NCBI RefSeq assembly: GCF_020781835.1
Contig: NZ_JAJGNJ010000004.1
Span: 1 to 64,000 of the forward strand
DNA from: Microbacterium testaceum
GTDB lineage: Bacteria; Actinomycetota; Actinomycetes; Actinomycetales; Microbacteriaceae
Direction: 5' to 3'
Length of the DNA: 64,000 nucleotides
In this document: one piece after another, positions 15,528-26,810 of the stretch
How the letters are laid out: each line of letters begins with the position of its first letter
Position numbering within the stretch: position 1 is the first letter of the stretch
Translations under genes and position numbers: made by a program
The notes under the pieces: generated by a model
Seen by the model: the letters and a program-made list of their open reading frames with translations, nothing else
What the model was told of the DNA's origin: nothing
Database searches by the model: none

Positions 15528-16994
15528 TTAGGCGGGCAAGAGGCCGATGGCGACATCGGTGGGGCGGACAGGCGCCGGCAGCACCGTCTCTCCCATGAGG
15601 AACGTGTCGACCTCCGCCGCCGCGGCCCGGCCCTCCGCGATCGCCCACACGATGAGCGACTGGCCGCGCCCGGCGTCACCGGCGACGAACACGCCCGGCG
15701 CGGTCGTGGCGTAGGTGGCGTCGCGCTCGACGTTGCCGCGTGAGGTGAACTGGGCGCCGAGCTGCTGTTCGAGGTGCTCGCGCTCGGGACCGGTGAAGCC
15801 CATCGCGATGAGCACGAGGTCGGCCGGGATCTCGCGCTCCGTTCCGCTCTTGGGCACACGACGTCCGTCGACGTACTCGGTCTCGGCGACGCGCAGGGCA
15901 CGCACCTCCCCCGCCTCGTTGCCGAGGAACTCCACGGTCGACGCCAGGTAGGTGCGCTCACCGCCCTCCTCGTGCGCCGAGGCGACCTCGAACAGGTTCG
16001 GCATCATCGGCCACGGCTGGTCCATCGGACGCTCGGCCGGCGGCTGCTTGCCGATGGCGAGGTTGGTGACGCTCAGCGCCCCCTGCCGGTGGGCCGTGCC
16101 GATGCAGTCGGCACCGGTGTCGCCGCCGCCGATGACCACGACGTGCTTGCCGTGCGCCGTGATCTGCTGCGGTACCTGGTCGCCCGCGACGGCCTTGTTG
16201 CTCTCGACGAGGTACTCCATGGCGAAGTGCACGCCGTCGAGGTCACGGCCGGGGATGGCCAGGTCGCGCGGAAGGGTCGAGCCGGTCGCGACCACGACGG
16301 CGTCGTACCGCGCGCGCAGGTCGCTCCACGAGATGTCGGTGCCGATCTCGACGCCGGCGCGGAAGCGCGTGCCCTCGGCCTGCATCTGGCGCAGCCGCAG
16401 CTCGAGGTGGCGCTTCTCCATCTTGAAGTCCGGGATGCCGTAGCGCAGCAGTCCGCCGATGCGGTCGTCGCGCTCGTAGACGGCGACCGTGTGCCCGGCG
16501 CGCGTCAACTGCTGCGCGGCGGCGAGTCCGGCGGGGCCGGACCCGACGACGGCGACCGTCTTGCCGGTGAGGCGCTCCGGCGGCTCGGGCTCGACCCAAC
16601 CGTTCGAGAACGCTTCGTCGATGATCGAGACCTCGACCTGCTTGATCGTCACGGCGGGCTGGTTGATGCCCAGCACGCACGAGCTCTCACAGGGGGCGGG
16701 GCACAGGCGGCCCGTGAACTCCGGGAAGTTGTTCGTCGCGTGCAGGCGCTCGATCGCCGCGCGGCCTTCGCCGCGCCACATGAGGTCGTTCCACTCCGGG
16801 ATGAGATTCCCCAGCGGGCAGCCCTTGTGGCAGAACGGGATGCCGCAGTCCATGCAGCGACCGGCCTGACGACGCACGACGGCCGGGTCGCCGGGCTCGT
16901 ACACCTCTTTCCAGTCCATGATCCGCACGGGGACGGGACGACGCGGCGGGAGCTCCCGCTGCGTGGTCTTCAGAAAGCCTTTCGGGTCAGCCAC
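15528..16994 (-). CDS. gltD: Glutamate synthase (NADPH) small subunit
   Basis: 488 residues. The N-terminal iron-sulfur region has [20 protein letters not shown] (about 48-67) and a second Cys group ([12 protein letters not shown]). The FAD site [11 protein letters not shown] and NADPH site [12 protein letters not shown] follow, with a final FAD block [14 protein letters not shown]. It feeds electrons from NADPH to GltB. The GTG start lies inside the 3' end of gltB (8-bp overlap) behind a strong GGAGGTGAC site. Confidence 0.97.
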   Translation of the reverse strand: MADPKGFLKTTQRELPPRRPVPVRIMDWKEVYEPGDPAVVRRQAGRCMDCGIPFCHKGCPLGNLIPEWNDLMWRGEGRAAIERLHATNNFPEFTGRLCPAPCESSCVLGINQPAVTIKQVEVSIIDEAFSNGWVEPEPPERLTGKTVAVVGSGPAGLAAAQQLTRAGHTVAVYERDDRIGGLLRYGIPDFKMEKRHLELRLRQMQAEGTRFRAGVEIGTDISWSDLRARYDAVVVATGSTLPRDLAIPGRDLDGVHFAMEYLVESNKAVAGDQVPQQITAHGKHVVVIGGGDTGADCIGTAHRQGALSVTNLAIGKQPPAERPMDQPWPMMPNLFEVASAHEEGGERTYLASTVEFLGNEAGEVRALRVAETEYVDGRRVPKSGTEREIPADLVLIAMGFTGPEREHLEQQLGAQFTSRGNVERDATYATTAPGVFVAGDAGRGQSLIVWAIAEGRAAAAEVDTFLMGETVLPAPVRPTDVAIGLLPA

Positions 16995-19900
16995 CCGTCA
17001 CCTCCAAGATGCGCGTCCAGACGACGTCGCCGTCGGGGTCGAGCCCCTCGGCCACGGCGTCCTGGCGGGTCTGCAGGACCGCGGCGTAGTCGCGCGGCAG
17101 CACCCGGACGAAGTTCTCCACCTCGGCGTCGAAGTCTGCGAGCAGACGACGGGCCAGCGTGGAGTCGGTCTCGGCGACGTGCTTCTCGAGCAGGTCGCGC
17201 AGGATCTCGGCATCCCCCGATCCGAGGGGGCCGAGTTCGAGTTCACCGGATGCCACGGCCTCACGGTTCACCAGGTCGGTGTCGAGCTTGTAGACGTACG
17301 CCTGTCCGCCGGACATGCCGGCGCCGAGGTTGCGTCCGGTCGCGCCCAGGATGACGGCGAGACCGCCGGTCATGTACTCCAGCGCGTGGTCGCCCACGCC
17401 CTCGACGACCGCGGTCGCGCCGGAGTTGCGGACGAGGAAGCGCTCGCCCACGACGCCGTTGAGGAACATCTGCCCCTGCGTCGCGCCGTAGCCGATGACG
17501 TTTCCGGCGATGACGTTCTCGGACGCCTCGAACGTCGACCCCCGCGGCGGCCGGACGACGATCTTGCCTCCCGAAAGTCCCTTGCCGACGTAGTCGTTCG
17601 AGTCGCCCTCGAGGCGCAGCGTGATGCCGGACGGCATGAACGCGCCGAAGGACTGCCCCGCCGATCCGGTGAGCCGCACGTCGATCGAGCCGTCCGGCAG
17701 TCCGTGCTCGCCGTGCGCCTTCGTGACGTGGTGGCCGAGCATCGTGCCGACCGCGCGCGCGGTGTTGCGCACGGGGAGCTCGATCGTGATCTGGCCGCCG
17801 TGGGCGACGACGTCCTGCGCGCGTTCGATGAGCTGCACGTCGAAGTGCTCGTCCAGCTCGTGGTTCTGGTTCCGGGCGTGGCGACGCGGCTCGTCCTCGG
17901 CGAAGCGCGGGCCCTCCAGGATCGGCGCGAGGTTGAGTCCGCGCGCCTTCCAGTGCTCCACGGCGCCGTTGACGTCGAGAAGCTCGGAACGGCCGACGAT
18001 CTCGTCGATGGAGCGGTAGCCGAGTGCGGCGAGGTACTCGCGGACCTCCTGCGCGATGAACTCCATGAAGTTCACGACGTACTCGGCCTTGCCGGTGAAC
18101 CGCTGGCGCAGCACGGGGTTCTGCGTCGCGACGCCGACGGGGCAGGTGTCGAGGTGGCAGACGCGCATCATGATGCAGCCCGACACCACCAGCGGCGCAG
18201 TGGCGAAACCGAACTCCTCGGCACCGAGCAGCGCGCCGATGATGACGTCGCGACCGGTCTTCATCTGACCGTCGACCTGCACCACGACGCGGTCGCGCAT
18301 GCCGTTGAGCATGAGCGTCTGCTGCGTCTCGGCCAGGCCCAGCTCCCACGGCGTGCCGGCGTGCTTGAGCGAGTTCATCGGGCTCGCGCCCGTTCCGCCG
18401 TCCTGTCCGGAGACGAGGATGACGTCGCTCAGGGCCTTGGCCACACCCGCCGCGACCGCACCGATGCCCGACTGGCTGACGAGCTTGGTGTGGATGCGGG
18501 CCGAGGGGTTGGCGCGCTTGAGGTCGAAGATGAGCTGCTTGAGGTCTTCGATCGAGTAGATGTCGTGGTGCGGCGGCGGCGAGATGAGCCCGACGCCGGC
18601 CGTCGCATGACGCGTGCGCGCGACCCACGGGTACACCTTCGTCGGCGGCAGCTGACCGCCCTCGCCGGGCTTGGCACCCTGGGCGAGCTTGATCTGGATG
18701 TCGTCGGCCTCGGTGAGGTACAGGCTCGTGACACCGAACCGACCGGATGCCACCTGCTTGATGGCGCTGCGGCGCTCGGGGTCGAGCAGTCGGTCGACGT
18801 CCTCGCCGCCCTCACCGGTGTTGGACTTGCCACCGATGCGGTTCATCGCGATCGCGAGGACCTCGTGCGCCTCCTGCGAGATCGAGCCGTAGCTCATCGC
18901 ACCCGTCGAGAACCGTTTCACGATCGCCGAGACCGGCTCGACCTCGTCGAGCGGCACGGGCGGACGCTGGCCGGTGCGCAGCGAGAACAGGCCGCGCAGC
19001 GTCTTCAGCTCCTGCGCCTGGTCGTCGATGAGCTTGGTGTACTCGCGGAAGATGTCGTACCGACGCTCGCGTGTGGCGTGCTGCAGGCGGAACACCGTGT
19101 CGGGGTTGAACAGGTGGGGCGCGCCGTCGCGGCGCCACTGGTACTCCCCGCCGGTCCACAGGCGCTCGTGCGCGCGGGCCGCCGCGTCCTCGGGGTAGGC
19201 GTACTCGTGGCGCGCGGCGTTCTCGGCCGCGATGACGTCGAGCCCCACGCCGCCGAGCTTGGTCTCGGTGCCGGTGAAGTAGGCATCCACGAACTCCCGC
19301 GAGAGTCCGACCGCCTCGAACACCTGCGCACCCGCGTAGGACGACACGGTCGAGATGCCCATCTTGGACATGATCTTCAGCACACCCTTGCCGAGCGCGT
19401 AGATCAGGTTCTTCACGGCCTTCTCGGGCGTGACGCCCGTGATGAAGCCGGCGCGCACGAGGTACTCGACCGTCTCCATGGCCAGGTACGGGTTGACCGC
19501 GGAGGCGCCGTAACCGATCAGGGTCGCCACGTGGTGCACCTCGCGCACGTCGCCGGCCTCGACCACGAGGCCGACCTTCATGCGGGTCTCCTTGCGGATG
19601 AGGTGGTGGTGCACCGCCGCGAGCATGAGCAGCGACGGGATCGGCGCGAGGTCCTTGTTCGAGTCGCGGTCGCTGAGCACGATGAACTCCGCGCCGTCCT
19701 CGATGGCGTGGTCGACCTCGTTGCACATCTGCGTGAGGCGCTTCTGCAGGCCCTTGTGCCCCGCCTCGACGCGGTAGAGACCGCGGATCGTCACCGACGA
19801 ACGCCCGGGCAGGGCGGTGTCGATGTGCTGGATCTTGGCGAGCTCGTCGTTGTCGATCACGGGGAAGTCGAGCGTCACGGTGCGGGTGTGCTCCGGACCC

Positions 19901-21564
19901 CAGTCCAGGAGGTTGCGCTCGGGACCGAGCCCCAGAGACAGCGAGGTGACGACCTCTTCGCGGATGGAGTCCAGCGGCGGGTTCGTGACCTGCGCGAACT
20001 GCTGCGTGAAGTAGTCGAACAGCAGCCGCGGACGGTCGCTGAGGACCGCGACGGGTGCGTCGCTGCCCATCGCGCCGAGCGGCTCGGCACCGTTCTGGCC
20101 CATGGGGGTCAGGAGCAGTCGCACCTCTTCCTCGGTGTACCCGAAGGTGCGCTGGCGGCGCGTGATGGAGGCGATCGGGTGCACGATGTGCTCGCGCTCG
20201 GGTAGCTCCGACAGGCGCACGCGGCCGGCATCCAGCCACTCCTGCCACGGCTCGAGCGTGGCGAGCTGCGTCTTGATCTCCTCGTCCTCGACGATGCGGC
20301 GCTGGGCGGTGTCGACGAGGAACATGCGCCCGGGCTGCAGGCGGCCGCGGCGCTTGATGCGCTCGGGCGCGAAGTCCAGGACACCCGTCTCGGACCCGAT
20401 GACGACCAGACCGTCGGTCGTCTCGGTCCAGCGACCGGGGCGCAGACCGTTGCGGTCCAGCGTCGCCCCCACGAGCGTGCCGTCGGTGAAGATGAGGGCC
20501 GCGGGGCCGTCCCACGGCTCCATCTGCATGGAGTGGTAGTCGTAGAACGCGCGCAGGTCGGGGTCGATCGTGGCCTGCTTCTCGTAGGCCTCGGGCACCA
20601 TCATCATGATCGCGTGGGGCAGGCTGCGACCGGTGAGGGTCAGCAGCTCCAGCACCTCGTCGAAGGATGCCGAGTCGCTCGCGCCCTCGGTGCAGATGGG
20701 CAGCAGCGGGCGCACGTCGCCGATGAGCTCGGACTCGAGCTGCGACTGCCGCGCGCGCATCCAGTTGCGGTTGCCCTTGACGGTGTTGATCTCGCCGTTG
20801 TGCGCGAGCATGCGCAGCGGCTGCGCGAGCGGCCACGAGGGGAACGTGTTGGTGGAGTACCGGGAGTGCACGACGGCCAGCTCGGAGGCGAAGCGCTCGT
20901 CCTGCAGGTCGGGGTAGAAGGGCTCGAGCTGCAGCGTGGTGACCATGCCCTTGTAGCCGAGGGTGCGGCTGGACAGCGACACGAAGTACGCGTCGAGCTC
21001 GTGGCGCGCGCGCTTGCGCAGCCGGTACACGCGCCGGTCGAGCGCGATGCCGGAGAGGGCCGGCTGGTCGCCGACGGCGGGGTGGGAGACGAACAGCTGC
21101 TCGAACGCGGGACGAGCGTCGAAGGCGAGCTTTCCGAGGTTCTCGGGCTCGGTCGGCACCTCGCGCCAGCCGAGGACCTCGAGGTTCTCGGCACGGGCGA
21201 TCTGTTCGATCCCCGCCTTCTGCGCGGCGCGCTCGTCGTGGCCGAGCGGCAGGAAGACGAGACCGGCGGCGTACTCCCCCACCGGCGGCAGGTCGAAGTC
21301 GACGACCGCGCGGAGGAACGCGTCGGGCATCTGCGTGAGGATGCCCGCGCCATCGCCCGTACCGGCGTCCGACCCGATGGCGCCGCGGTGCTCGAGGTTG
21401 CGCAGCGCGGTCAGCGCCAGGTCGATGATGTCGTGCCCGGGCTCGCCACGGAGCGTCGCGACCATGGCGAGGCCGCAGGCGTCCTTCTCGAACGCCGGGT
21501 CGTACATGCCCTGCCGGGCGGGGAAAGCGCCGCCGACGGCGCCGGAACGGGAGCTCGAAGCCAT
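16987..21564 (-). CDS. gltB: Glutamate synthase large subunit
   Basis: 1525 residues. The class II glutamine amidotransferase domain begins at the propeptide junction DACGLAM, with nucleophile Cys30 exposed after cleavage. The central domain, the FMN-binding synthase domain ([11 protein letters not shown]) and the 3Fe-4S cluster [20 protein letters not shown] follow, and the C-terminal glutamate synthase beta-helix repeats close the protein. It makes two glutamates from glutamine and 2-oxoglutarate. The ATG at 21564 is chosen (GAGGAC site); a GTG 15 nt upstream is less likely. It overlaps gltD and lies 52 bp after lgt. Confidence 0.97.
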   Translation of the reverse strand: MASSSRSGAVGGAFPARQGMYDPAFEKDACGLAMVATLRGEPGHDIIDLALTALRNLEHRGAIGSDAGTGDGAGILTQMPDAFLRAVVDFDLPPVGEYAAGLVFLPLGHDERAAQKAGIEQIARAENLEVLGWREVPTEPENLGKLAFDARPAFEQLFVSHPAVGDQPALSGIALDRRVYRLRKRARHELDAYFVSLSSRTLGYKGMVTTLQLEPFYPDLQDERFASELAVVHSRYSTNTFPSWPLAQPLRMLAHNGEINTVKGNRNWMRARQSQLESELIGDVRPLLPICTEGASDSASFDEVLELLTLTGRSLPHAIMMMVPEAYEKQATIDPDLRAFYDYHSMQMEPWDGPAALIFTDGTLVGATLDRNGLRPGRWTETTDGLVVIGSETGVLDFAPERIKRRGRLQPGRMFLVDTAQRRIVEDEEIKTQLATLEPWQEWLDAGRVRLSELPEREHIVHPIASITRRQRTFGYTEEEVRLLLTPMGQNGAEPLGAMGSDAPVAVLSDRPRLLFDYFTQQFAQVTNPPLDSIREEVVTSLSLGLGPERNLLDWGPEHTRTVTLDFPVIDNDELAKIQHIDTALPGRSSVTIRGLYRVEAGHKGLQKRLTQMCNEVDHAIEDGAEFIVLSDRDSNKDLAPIPSLLMLAAVHHHLIRKETRMKVGLVVEAGDVREVHHVATLIGYGASAVNPYLAMETVEYLVRAGFITGVTPEKAVKNLIYALGKGVLKIMSKMGISTVSSYAGAQVFEAVGLSREFVDAYFTGTETKLGGVGLDVIAAENAARHEYAYPEDAAARAHERLWTGGEYQWRRDGAPHLFNPDTVFRLQHATRERRYDIFREYTKLIDDQAQELKTLRGLFSLRTGQRPPVPLDEVEPVSAIVKRFSTGAMSYGSISQEAHEVLAIAMNRIGGKSNTGEGGEDVDRLLDPERRSAIKQVASGRFGVTSLYLTEADDIQIKLAQGAKPGEGGQLPPTKVYPWVARTRHATAGVGLISPPPHHDIYSIEDLKQLIFDLKRANPSARIHTKLVSQSGIGAVAAGVAKALSDVILVSGQDGGTGASPMNSLKHAGTPWELGLAETQQTLMLNGMRDRVVVQVDGQMKTGRDVIIGALLGAEEFGFATAPLVVSGCIMMRVCHLDTCPVGVATQNPVLRQRFTGKAEYVVNFMEFIAQEVREYLAALGYRSIDEIVGRSELLDVNGAVEHWKARGLNLAPILEGPRFAEDEPRRHARNQNHELDEHFDVQLIERAQDVVAHGGQITIELPVRNTARAVGTMLGHHVTKAHGEHGLPDGSIDVRLTGSAGQSFGAFMPSGITLRLEGDSNDYVGKGLSGGKIVVRPPRGSTFEASENVIAGNVIGYGATQGQMFLNGVVGERFLVRNSGATAVVEGVGDHALEYMTGGLAVILGATGRNLGAGMSGGQAYVYKLDTDLVNREAVASGELELGPLGSGDAEILRDLLEKHVAETDSTLARRLLADFDAEVENFVRVLPRDYAAVLQTRQDAVAEGLDPDGDVVWTRILEVTGG

Positions 21565-21616
21565 ACCAACCGTCCTCACGTTGATGCTGCGAATGGGACG
21601 ACGTCGGCCCAGGGAG

Positions 21617-22621
21617 TTACTTCGTGGCGGGGCTGCTTGTGGCGCTGGTGCCGACGGTGTCGTTCGTCGCGGGCGGCTCGCTCACGTCGACGAAGTCTGT
21701 GGGGTCGGTCGATTCTACAGCCCCCGGAGCCTTGGACTCGCGCCCCGGCATGTACGGCGAGGGTTCGAGACCGTGGTGGCGCCGAGACTGGACGACGAAG
21801 ATCACCAGGCCGAGCACGACGCCGAAGATGGCGGCCCAGACGTTGGTGCGCAGGCCCAGGATGATGTCGCTCGGGTCGATGCGGATGGATTCCCAGACGA
21901 TTCGGCCCGCGCTGTACCAGACGAGGTAGAGCGCGAACTGCTTGCCCCACTGCAGCGTGAAACGCTTGCCCGCCCACAGGATCACCGCGGCGCCCAGCAG
22001 GTTCCAGATGACCTCGTAGAGGAAAGTCGGCTGGAAAAGAGTGCCGGATGGCAGTCCGACGGGGATCGCGGGGTTGCCGGGATCGATCTCGAGACCCCAG
22101 GGGAGGTCGGTCGGCTGGCCGAAGAGCTCCTGGTTGAACCAGTTGCCGAAGCGGCCCATCGCCTGCGCGATGATGAGGCCGGGGGCGAGGGCGTCGGCGA
22201 AGGTCCAGAACCGGATGCCGGTCCACTTGCACCCGAGGTACGCGCCGATCGCACCGCCGATGAGCGCGCCGTAGATGGCGATGCCACCTTCCCAGATCGC
22301 CCACACGGAGCCGGGCTGAAGGGGGTTCCAGGGGTTCGATCCGGGTCCGAAGTAGAAGCCCAGGTGCGTGACGACGTGGTAGATCCGAGCGAAGACGATC
22401 GCGATGGGCACCGCGAGCAGGCAGATGTCGATGACGACCCACTTCTCGGCCCCGCGACGGGTCAGCCGCGCGTTCGTGAGGAACACCGCGACGATGATGC
22501 CCGCGACGATGCACAGGGCATAGAAGTGGATGCGCAGGAATCCGAGGTCGATGTACGAGATCGAGGGGCTCGGGATGCTGGCGAGCACGCCGGAGGCGGC
22601 GCTCGAGAGGGCGAACGTCAT
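21617..22621 (-). CDS. lgt: Prolipoprotein diacylglyceryl transferase
   Basis: 334 residues with about seven membrane segments. The Lgt signature region [21 protein letters not shown] (about 155-175) has the essential Arg, and [10 protein letters not shown] lies near the N-terminus. It transfers diacylglycerol from phosphatidylglycerol to the lipobox Cys of prolipoproteins. The last 60 residues are a hydrophilic, Ser/Thr/Pro-rich cytoplasmic tail not needed for the fold. The ATG follows a TAGACT box that overlaps the trpA stop codon, so it can be transcribed apart from trp. Confidence 0.96.
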   Translation of the reverse strand: MTFALSSAASGVLASIPSPSISYIDLGFLRIHFYALCIVAGIIVAVFLTNARLTRRGAEKWVVIDICLLAVPIAIVFARIYHVVTHLGFYFGPGSNPWNPLQPGSVWAIWEGGIAIYGALIGGAIGAYLGCKWTGIRFWTFADALAPGLIIAQAMGRFGNWFNQELFGQPTDLPWGLEIDPGNPAIPVGLPSGTLFQPTFLYEVIWNLLGAAVILWAGKRFTLQWGKQFALYLVWYSAGRIVWESIRIDPSDIILGLRTNVWAAIFGVVLGLVIFVVQSRRHHGLEPSPYMPGRESKAPGAVESTDPTDFVDVSEPPATNDTVGTSATSSPATK

Positions 22622-22628
22622 GCAGACG

Positions 22629-22634
22629 AGTCTA
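22629..22634 (-). promoter_or_regulatory. -10 box (TAGACT) of lgt overlapping the trpA stop
   Basis: TAGACT is 7 nt upstream of the lgt ATG; its TAG is also the trpA stop codon. The leaderless layout suggests an internal promoter uncoupling lgt from trp. Confidence 0.5.
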
Positions 22635-23423
22635 GGCGCGCCGTGCGGTGCCCGCCGACAGCTCCCGCGCGAGCTCCCGCAGCGCCTCCACGCCGCCGTC
22701 GCGCAGGGCCTTCACGAGCGCCGTGCCCACGATCGCGCCGTCCGCGTACTCGACGACTCCCGCGACCTGCTCGGCGTTCGAGATGCCGATGCCGACGCAC
22801 GCGTGGGCGGCACCGTGCGCGCGCAGGCGTTCCACGAGCCCTCGGGCCGCGGCATCCAGCTGCGCCCGCTCCCCCGTGATGCCCATCGTCGAGACGGTGT
22901 ACACGAACCCGGTGGAGGCGCCGACGATCATGTCGAGGCGCTCGTCGGTCGACGTCGGCGCGGCGAGGAAGACGCGGTCCAGGCCGGTGCGCTCGCTCAC
23001 GGCGATCCACGCCGCTGCGGCGTCGGGCGTGATGTCGGGCGTGATGAGACCGGCACCGCCCGCGGCGAGAAGGTCGTCGGCGTAGCGCTCGACACCGTAC
23101 TGCTCCACGAGGTTCCAATACGTCATCACGAGCACCGGTACGTCGGTGCGCGCGGTGATCTCGCGGATGATCGTGAACAGGTCGCTCATGCGGAAGCCGT
23201 TGGCCAGCGCCGTCTGCGTCGCCTCCTGGATGACGGGGCCGTCCATCACCGGGTCGCTGTAGGGCGGGCCCAGTTCGATGACGTCGACACCGGATTCGGC
23301 CAGGGCGACCGCGGCCTCGATGCTCGTCGCGACATCGGGGAAGCCGGCCGGCAGGTAGCCGACGAGAGCGCCACGGCCGGCGGCGCGGGCGGCGTCGATC
23401 GCCGCGGAGACCCGCGAGGTCAC
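22632..23423 (-). CDS. trpA: Tryptophan synthase alpha subunit
   Basis: 263 residues, a TIM barrel. [13 protein letters not shown] lies near the N-terminus, catalytic Glu/Asp in [20 protein letters not shown] (about 47-66), and phosphate-binding [10 protein letters not shown] and [13 protein letters not shown]. It cleaves indole-3-glycerol phosphate and channels indole to TrpB. The GTG start overlaps the trpB stop (GTGA). Last gene of the trp set. Confidence 0.97.
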   Translation of the reverse strand: MTSRVSAAIDAARAAGRGALVGYLPAGFPDVATSIEAAVALAESGVDVIELGPPYSDPVMDGPVIQEATQTALANGFRMSDLFTIIREITARTDVPVLVMTYWNLVEQYGVERYADDLLAAGGAGLITPDITPDAAAAWIAVSERTGLDRVFLAAPTSTDERLDMIVGASTGFVYTVSTMGITGERAQLDAAARGLVERLRAHGAAHACVGIGISNAEQVAGVVEYADGAIVGTALVKALRDGGVEALRELARELSAGTARRA

Positions 23424-24760
23424 AGCTCGACCCCCGCACCGCTGGCGGCATCCGGGGCCGGGGCGACCTCGACCGGGGACCCGGACGCGGATGCCACGGC
23501 CTCGGCCCCCGCGGTCTGGCTCGGAGCGGGACGACCCTCGGGGGCGGGTGCGTGCTCGGCGTCGTAGAGGTCGAAGTATCGGGCGGCGGTGTCCATGTCC
23601 TTGTCGCCGCGCCCGGAGAGGTTCACCGCGAGGATGGCATCCGGACCCAGCTCCCGGCCGATGCGCAGCGCTCCGGCCAGGGCGTGGGCCGACTCGATCG
23701 CCGGGATGATGCCCTCGGTGCGCGAGAGGAGACGGAGCGCTTGCATGGCCTCGTCGTCGGTGGCCGGGATGTACTGCGCTCGGCCGATGTCGGCGAGCCA
23801 CGCGTGCTCGGGACCGACGCCGGGATAGTCGAGGCCGGCCGAGATCGAGTGCGACTCGGTGGTCTGGCCGTCCTCGTCCTGCAGCACGTACGTGCGGGCG
23901 CCGTGGAGGACGCCGGGGCGTCCGCGCTCGATGGAGGCCGCGTGCTTCGGGGTGTCGACGCCGTCGCCCGCCGCCTCGACGCCGTACAGCGCCACGCCTT
24001 CGTCGTCGAGGAAGGCGTCGAACATGCCGATCGCGTTCGATCCGCCGCCGACGCACGCGAACACCGCGTCCGGAAGGCGGCCGAGGCGCTCGAGGAATTC
24101 GGCGCGGGTCTCTTCGCCGATGATCTTCTGGAAGTCTCGCACCATCGCCGGGAACGGGTGCGGGCCCGCGGCGGTGCCGAAGATGTAGTTCGTCGTCTCG
24201 ACGCTCGACACCCAGTCGCGGTACGCCTCGTTGATGGCGTCCTTCAGGGTGCGCGACCCCGTCGTGACCGGGACGACCTCTGCGCCGAGCAGCCGCATCC
24301 GGGCGACGTTGAGAGCCTGTCGTTCGGTGTCGACCTCGCCCATGTAGATGACGCAGTCGAGGCCGAACAGGGCCGCCGCCGTCGCGGTGGCGACACCGTG
24401 CTGGCCCGCGCCCGTCTCGGCGATGACGCGGGTCTTGCCGAGACGCTTGGTCAGCAGAGCCTGGCCGAGCACGTTGTTGATCTTGTGCGAACCGGTGTGG
24501 TTGAGGTCTTCGCGTTTGAGGAACACACGGGCGCCGCCGGCGTGCTCGGCGAAGCGCGGGACCTCGGTCAGCACCGATGGGCGGCCGGCGTAGTCGTGCA
24601 GCAGCGTCTTCAACTCGGCGAGGAACGCCGGGTCGGCCATCGCCGACTCCCAGACCTCGGTGAGCTCGTCGATCGCGGCGATGAGCGATTCGGGCATGTA
24701 ACGGCCGCCGAAGTCGCCGAAGAACGGCCCCTTCTGGTCGCGCAGGCTGACGGTGGTCAC
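23420..24760 (-). CDS. trpB: Tryptophan synthase beta subunit
   Basis: 446 residues. The PLP Lys lies in [20 protein letters not shown], catalytic Glu in [18 protein letters not shown], and phosphate-binding Gly-rich [10 protein letters not shown]. It condenses indole and serine to tryptophan. The catalytic core ends near residue 405 ([13 protein letters not shown]). About 40 residues of Ala/Pro/Ser/Val-rich tail follow and are not part of the usual enzyme. The GTG start overlaps the trpC stop. Confidence 0.97.
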   Translation of the reverse strand: MTTVSLRDQKGPFFGDFGGRYMPESLIAAIDELTEVWESAMADPAFLAELKTLLHDYAGRPSVLTEVPRFAEHAGGARVFLKREDLNHTGSHKINNVLGQALLTKRLGKTRVIAETGAGQHGVATATAAALFGLDCVIYMGEVDTERQALNVARMRLLGAEVVPVTTGSRTLKDAINEAYRDWVSSVETTNYIFGTAAGPHPFPAMVRDFQKIIGEETRAEFLERLGRLPDAVFACVGGGSNAIGMFDAFLDDEGVALYGVEAAGDGVDTPKHAASIERGRPGVLHGARTYVLQDEDGQTTESHSISAGLDYPGVGPEHAWLADIGRAQYIPATDDEAMQALRLLSRTEGIIPAIESAHALAGALRIGRELGPDAILAVNLSGRGDKDMDTAARYFDLYDAEHAPAPEGRPAPSQTAGAEAVASASGSPVEVAPAPDAASGAGVEL

Positions 24761-25533
24761 GGGGTCTCCTGGAGGAAGGCGCGCAGGGTCGCGACGGGGT
24801 CGCCGGTGACGAGCGCTTCGCCGACGAGCACGACGTCGGCTCCGGCGGCGCGGTAGTGCGCGACGTCGGCGGGTGCGAGGACGGCGGACTCGGCGATCTT
24901 GATCGCGTCCGCGGGGAACGAGTCGGCGAGACGGCCGAACAGGTCGCGGTCGAGCTCGAAGGTCGAGAGGTTGCGAGCGTTGACGCCGATGAGCTTCGCC
25001 CCCAGGTCGGCGGCGCGTTCGAGCTCGTCGGCCGAGTGCGTCTCGACGAGCGCGGTCATGCCGAGGTCGGTCGCCAGGGTGTACAGCTCGGTCAGCGTCT
25101 TCTGGTCGAGCGCCGCGACGATCAGCAGCACCAGATCGGCGCCCGACGCGCGGGCCTCCAGCACCTGGTACGGCGTGGCGAGGAAGTCCTTTCGAAGGAC
25201 CGGCACCGACACCGCGGCGCGGACGGCCTCGAGGTCGGCGAGGCTGCCCTTGAACCTCCGCCCCTCGGTCAGCACCGAGATCGCGGAGGCGCCGCCCTCT
25301 TCGTAGAGGCGCGCCTGACGTGCGGGGTCGGGGACCGCCGCCAGGTCGCCGCGCGAGGGGCTCGCGCGCTTGACCTCGGCGATGATCTTCACGCGGTCGG
25401 CGGGAGCCAGCATCGCCAGCGCGTCGCGCGCGGGCGTCTGCGCGAGGGCATCGCGTTCGACGGCCGCGAGCGGGCGCTCCTGGGCGCGCTGCTCCGCATC
25501 CTCCACCGCTCCGGCCGTGAGATCGGCCAGCAC
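24757..25533 (-). CDS. trpC: Indole-3-glycerol phosphate synthase
   Basis: 258 residues, a single-domain TIM barrel. [17 protein letters not shown] carries the catalytic Glu/Lys, [15 protein letters not shown] carries a second catalytic Lys, and [13 protein letters not shown] and IAESAV complete the active site. It makes indole-3-glycerol phosphate from CdRP. The GTG start lies 2 bp after the HGxxPAAW gene stop, and its stop overlaps trpB. Alternative longer starts would run through the neighbouring gene. Confidence 0.96.
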   Translation of the reverse strand: MLADLTAGAVEDAEQRAQERPLAAVERDALAQTPARDALAMLAPADRVKIIAEVKRASPSRGDLAAVPDPARQARLYEEGGASAISVLTEGRRFKGSLADLEAVRAAVSVPVLRKDFLATPYQVLEARASGADLVLLIVAALDQKTLTELYTLATDLGMTALVETHSADELERAADLGAKLIGVNARNLSTFELDRDLFGRLADSFPADAIKIAESAVLAPADVAHYRAAGADVVLVGEALVTGDPVATLRAFLQETP

Positions 25534-25535
25534 GG

Positions 25536-25766
25536 TCAGTGCGCCTTCGGGTTGGACTTCGCGCCGTTCGCGCCGTATCCGGCCTTGCCCATCGCCCATC
25601 CGACGATCGCGCCCACCACGAGCAGACCCACCGAAGCCCAGACCAGCACCGGGAGATCGAACCAGAAGAACAGCGTGCCGAGCGTGACGGCGAGCAGCAT
25701 GATGATCACGGCCGTCCAGGCAGCCGGCGAGTGTCCGTGGCCGGGGTCGCCGATGGGGTTGCTCAT
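25536..25766 (-). CDS. HGxxPAAW-family small membrane protein
   Basis: 76 residues. The conserved motif HGHSPAAW (10-17) is followed by two transmembrane helices (about 18-36 and 40-60) and a short basic, Gly/Asn-rich tail. The family is named for this motif and occurs in Actinobacteria next to trpC; its function is unknown. AAGGAG sits 5 nt before the ATG. It is the first gene of the trpC-B-A run and is tightly linked to it (2-bp gap), suggesting a membrane accessory role to tryptophan synthesis. Confidence 0.88.
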   Translation of the reverse strand: MSNPIGDPGHGHSPAAWTAVIIMLLAVTLGTLFFWFDLPVLVWASVGLLVVGAIVGWAMGKAGYGANGAKSNPKAH

Positions 25767-25814
25767 GGATCTCCTTAGAGTCGCGCGCGGGCGCGCGGGA
25801 AACAGCGTCGGCCC

Positions 25815-25820
25815 AGTCTA
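25815..25820 (-). promoter_or_regulatory. -10 box (TAGACT) ahead of the HGxxPAAW-trpCBA genes
   Basis: TAGACT on the minus strand, about 48 nt upstream of the HGxxPAAW ATG, in the 109-bp gap. No Trp-codon leader peptide or terminator/antiterminator pair was seen between it and the gene. Confidence 0.4.
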
Positions 25821-25875
25821 TCGACACGGGCGGGCGCGGCCCGCGCGGTTGGCTCGATGTCGACGAAGCCGCAGC

Positions 25876-26463
25876 TCAGGCGGTGGGGTCGTCGCCGCGC
25901 GAGAGGTCGTCCCACGAATCGATCGCGTCGTGGGGGCGCGACGAGTCACCGGGGGCGTCTGCCGCCGTGCGGTACTTGCGGCCCGCACTCCCTCGCCAGC
26001 GCCGGGCGGTGACGAGCGTGAAGACGGCGGCGGCGGCCAGGATCAGCTGAGCGAGGAGCGTCAGGGCGGGCCAGGGGGTGAGCGCCATGGACGCGACGAG
26101 GTCTCCGACGGCATCCACACCGGAGATGCCGGTCGCATCGGTGACCGTCGCAGCCGTCGCCGACACCGGCAGCGTCAGCAGGATCTGCGCGGCTCCGACA
26201 CCGACGGTCGCCGCGATCGTCAGCGCGATGACGCCGAGGACGTAGCGCAGCACCGGCCCGACGATCGACAGGGCGGCGCCGAGCGCCAGGGCCGCGAGGC
26301 TGAGCGGGGTGAGCACCGGAATGGCGTCCGACCCGGGGACCGCGAGGGTCTGCTGCGCTCCGTCGGCGAGGGTGACATCGATCCACGTCTGGGTCGATGC
26401 GATGACGCCGAGGGCTCCGGCGAGGAGCATCCCGACGACGGCGAGCGAGCGCGCTCGGCGCAT
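25876..26463 (-). CDS. Trp biosynthesis-associated membrane protein (TIGR02234 type)
   Basis: 195 residues with four hydrophobic segments (about 7-24, 50-67, 75-97 and 130-152) and an acidic hydrophilic tail. The segment order and the STQTWIDVTLADG motif after the first helix match the actinobacterial family found beside trpE/trpC. Its biochemical role is not established. The ATG overlaps the hisI stop by one base, so it is read as the last gene of the his unit. trpE, usually between hisI and this gene, is absent here. Confidence 0.85.
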   Translation of the reverse strand: MRRARSLAVVGMLLAGALGVIASTQTWIDVTLADGAQQTLAVPGSDAIPVLTPLSLAALALGAALSIVGPVLRYVLGVIALTIAATVGVGAAQILLTLPVSATAATVTDATGISGVDAVGDLVASMALTPWPALTLLAQLILAAAAVFTLVTARRWRGSAGRKYRTAADAPGDSSRPHDAIDSWDDLSRGDDPTA

Positions 26464-26810
26464 CAGGGCTGCCCCACGACGGGCTCGAGGTCGGTGGAGT
26501 CGAAGCACGTGTGGTCGCCCGTGTGGCACGCGGCACCCACCTGATCGACCTCGATGAGGAGCGTGTCGCCGTCGCAGTCCAGGCGCGCGCCCTTGACGAT
26601 CTGGATGTGGCCGGACGTGTCGCCCTTGCGCCAGTACTCCTGCCGTGAGCGCGACCAGAAGGTCACGCGGCCGGTCGTGAGGGTGCGACGGAGGGCCTCG
26701 GCATCCATCCACCCGACCATGAGCACCTCGCGTGAGTCGAACTGCTGCACCACCGCGGTCACGAGCCCCTGGGCGTCGTACTTCACGCGCTCGACGGCTT
26801 CGATGTTCAC
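26463..26810 (-). CDS. hisI: Phosphoribosyl-AMP cyclohydrolase
   Basis: 115 residues, the monofunctional form (HisE is separate). Key motifs are [26 protein letters not shown] and the metal-binding DCDGDTLL and [10 protein letters not shown]. It opens the purine ring of PR-AMP in histidine synthesis. The GTG start overlaps the hisF stop. Confidence 0.96.
   Translation of the reverse strand: MNIEAVERVKYDAQGLVTAVVQQFDSREVLMVGWMDAEALRRTLTTGRVTFWSRSRQEYWRKGDTSGHIQIVKGARLDCDGDTLLIEVDQVGAACHTGDHTCFDSTDLEPVVGQP

Noticed and set aside
16918-20205. A 1095-codon plus-strand frame opposite gltB
   Set aside because: Antisense shadow of gltB; no family resemblance and no start signal.
25767-25875. Possible trp attenuator leader peptide
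   Set aside because: No short frame with tandem Trp codons and no alternative hairpins.
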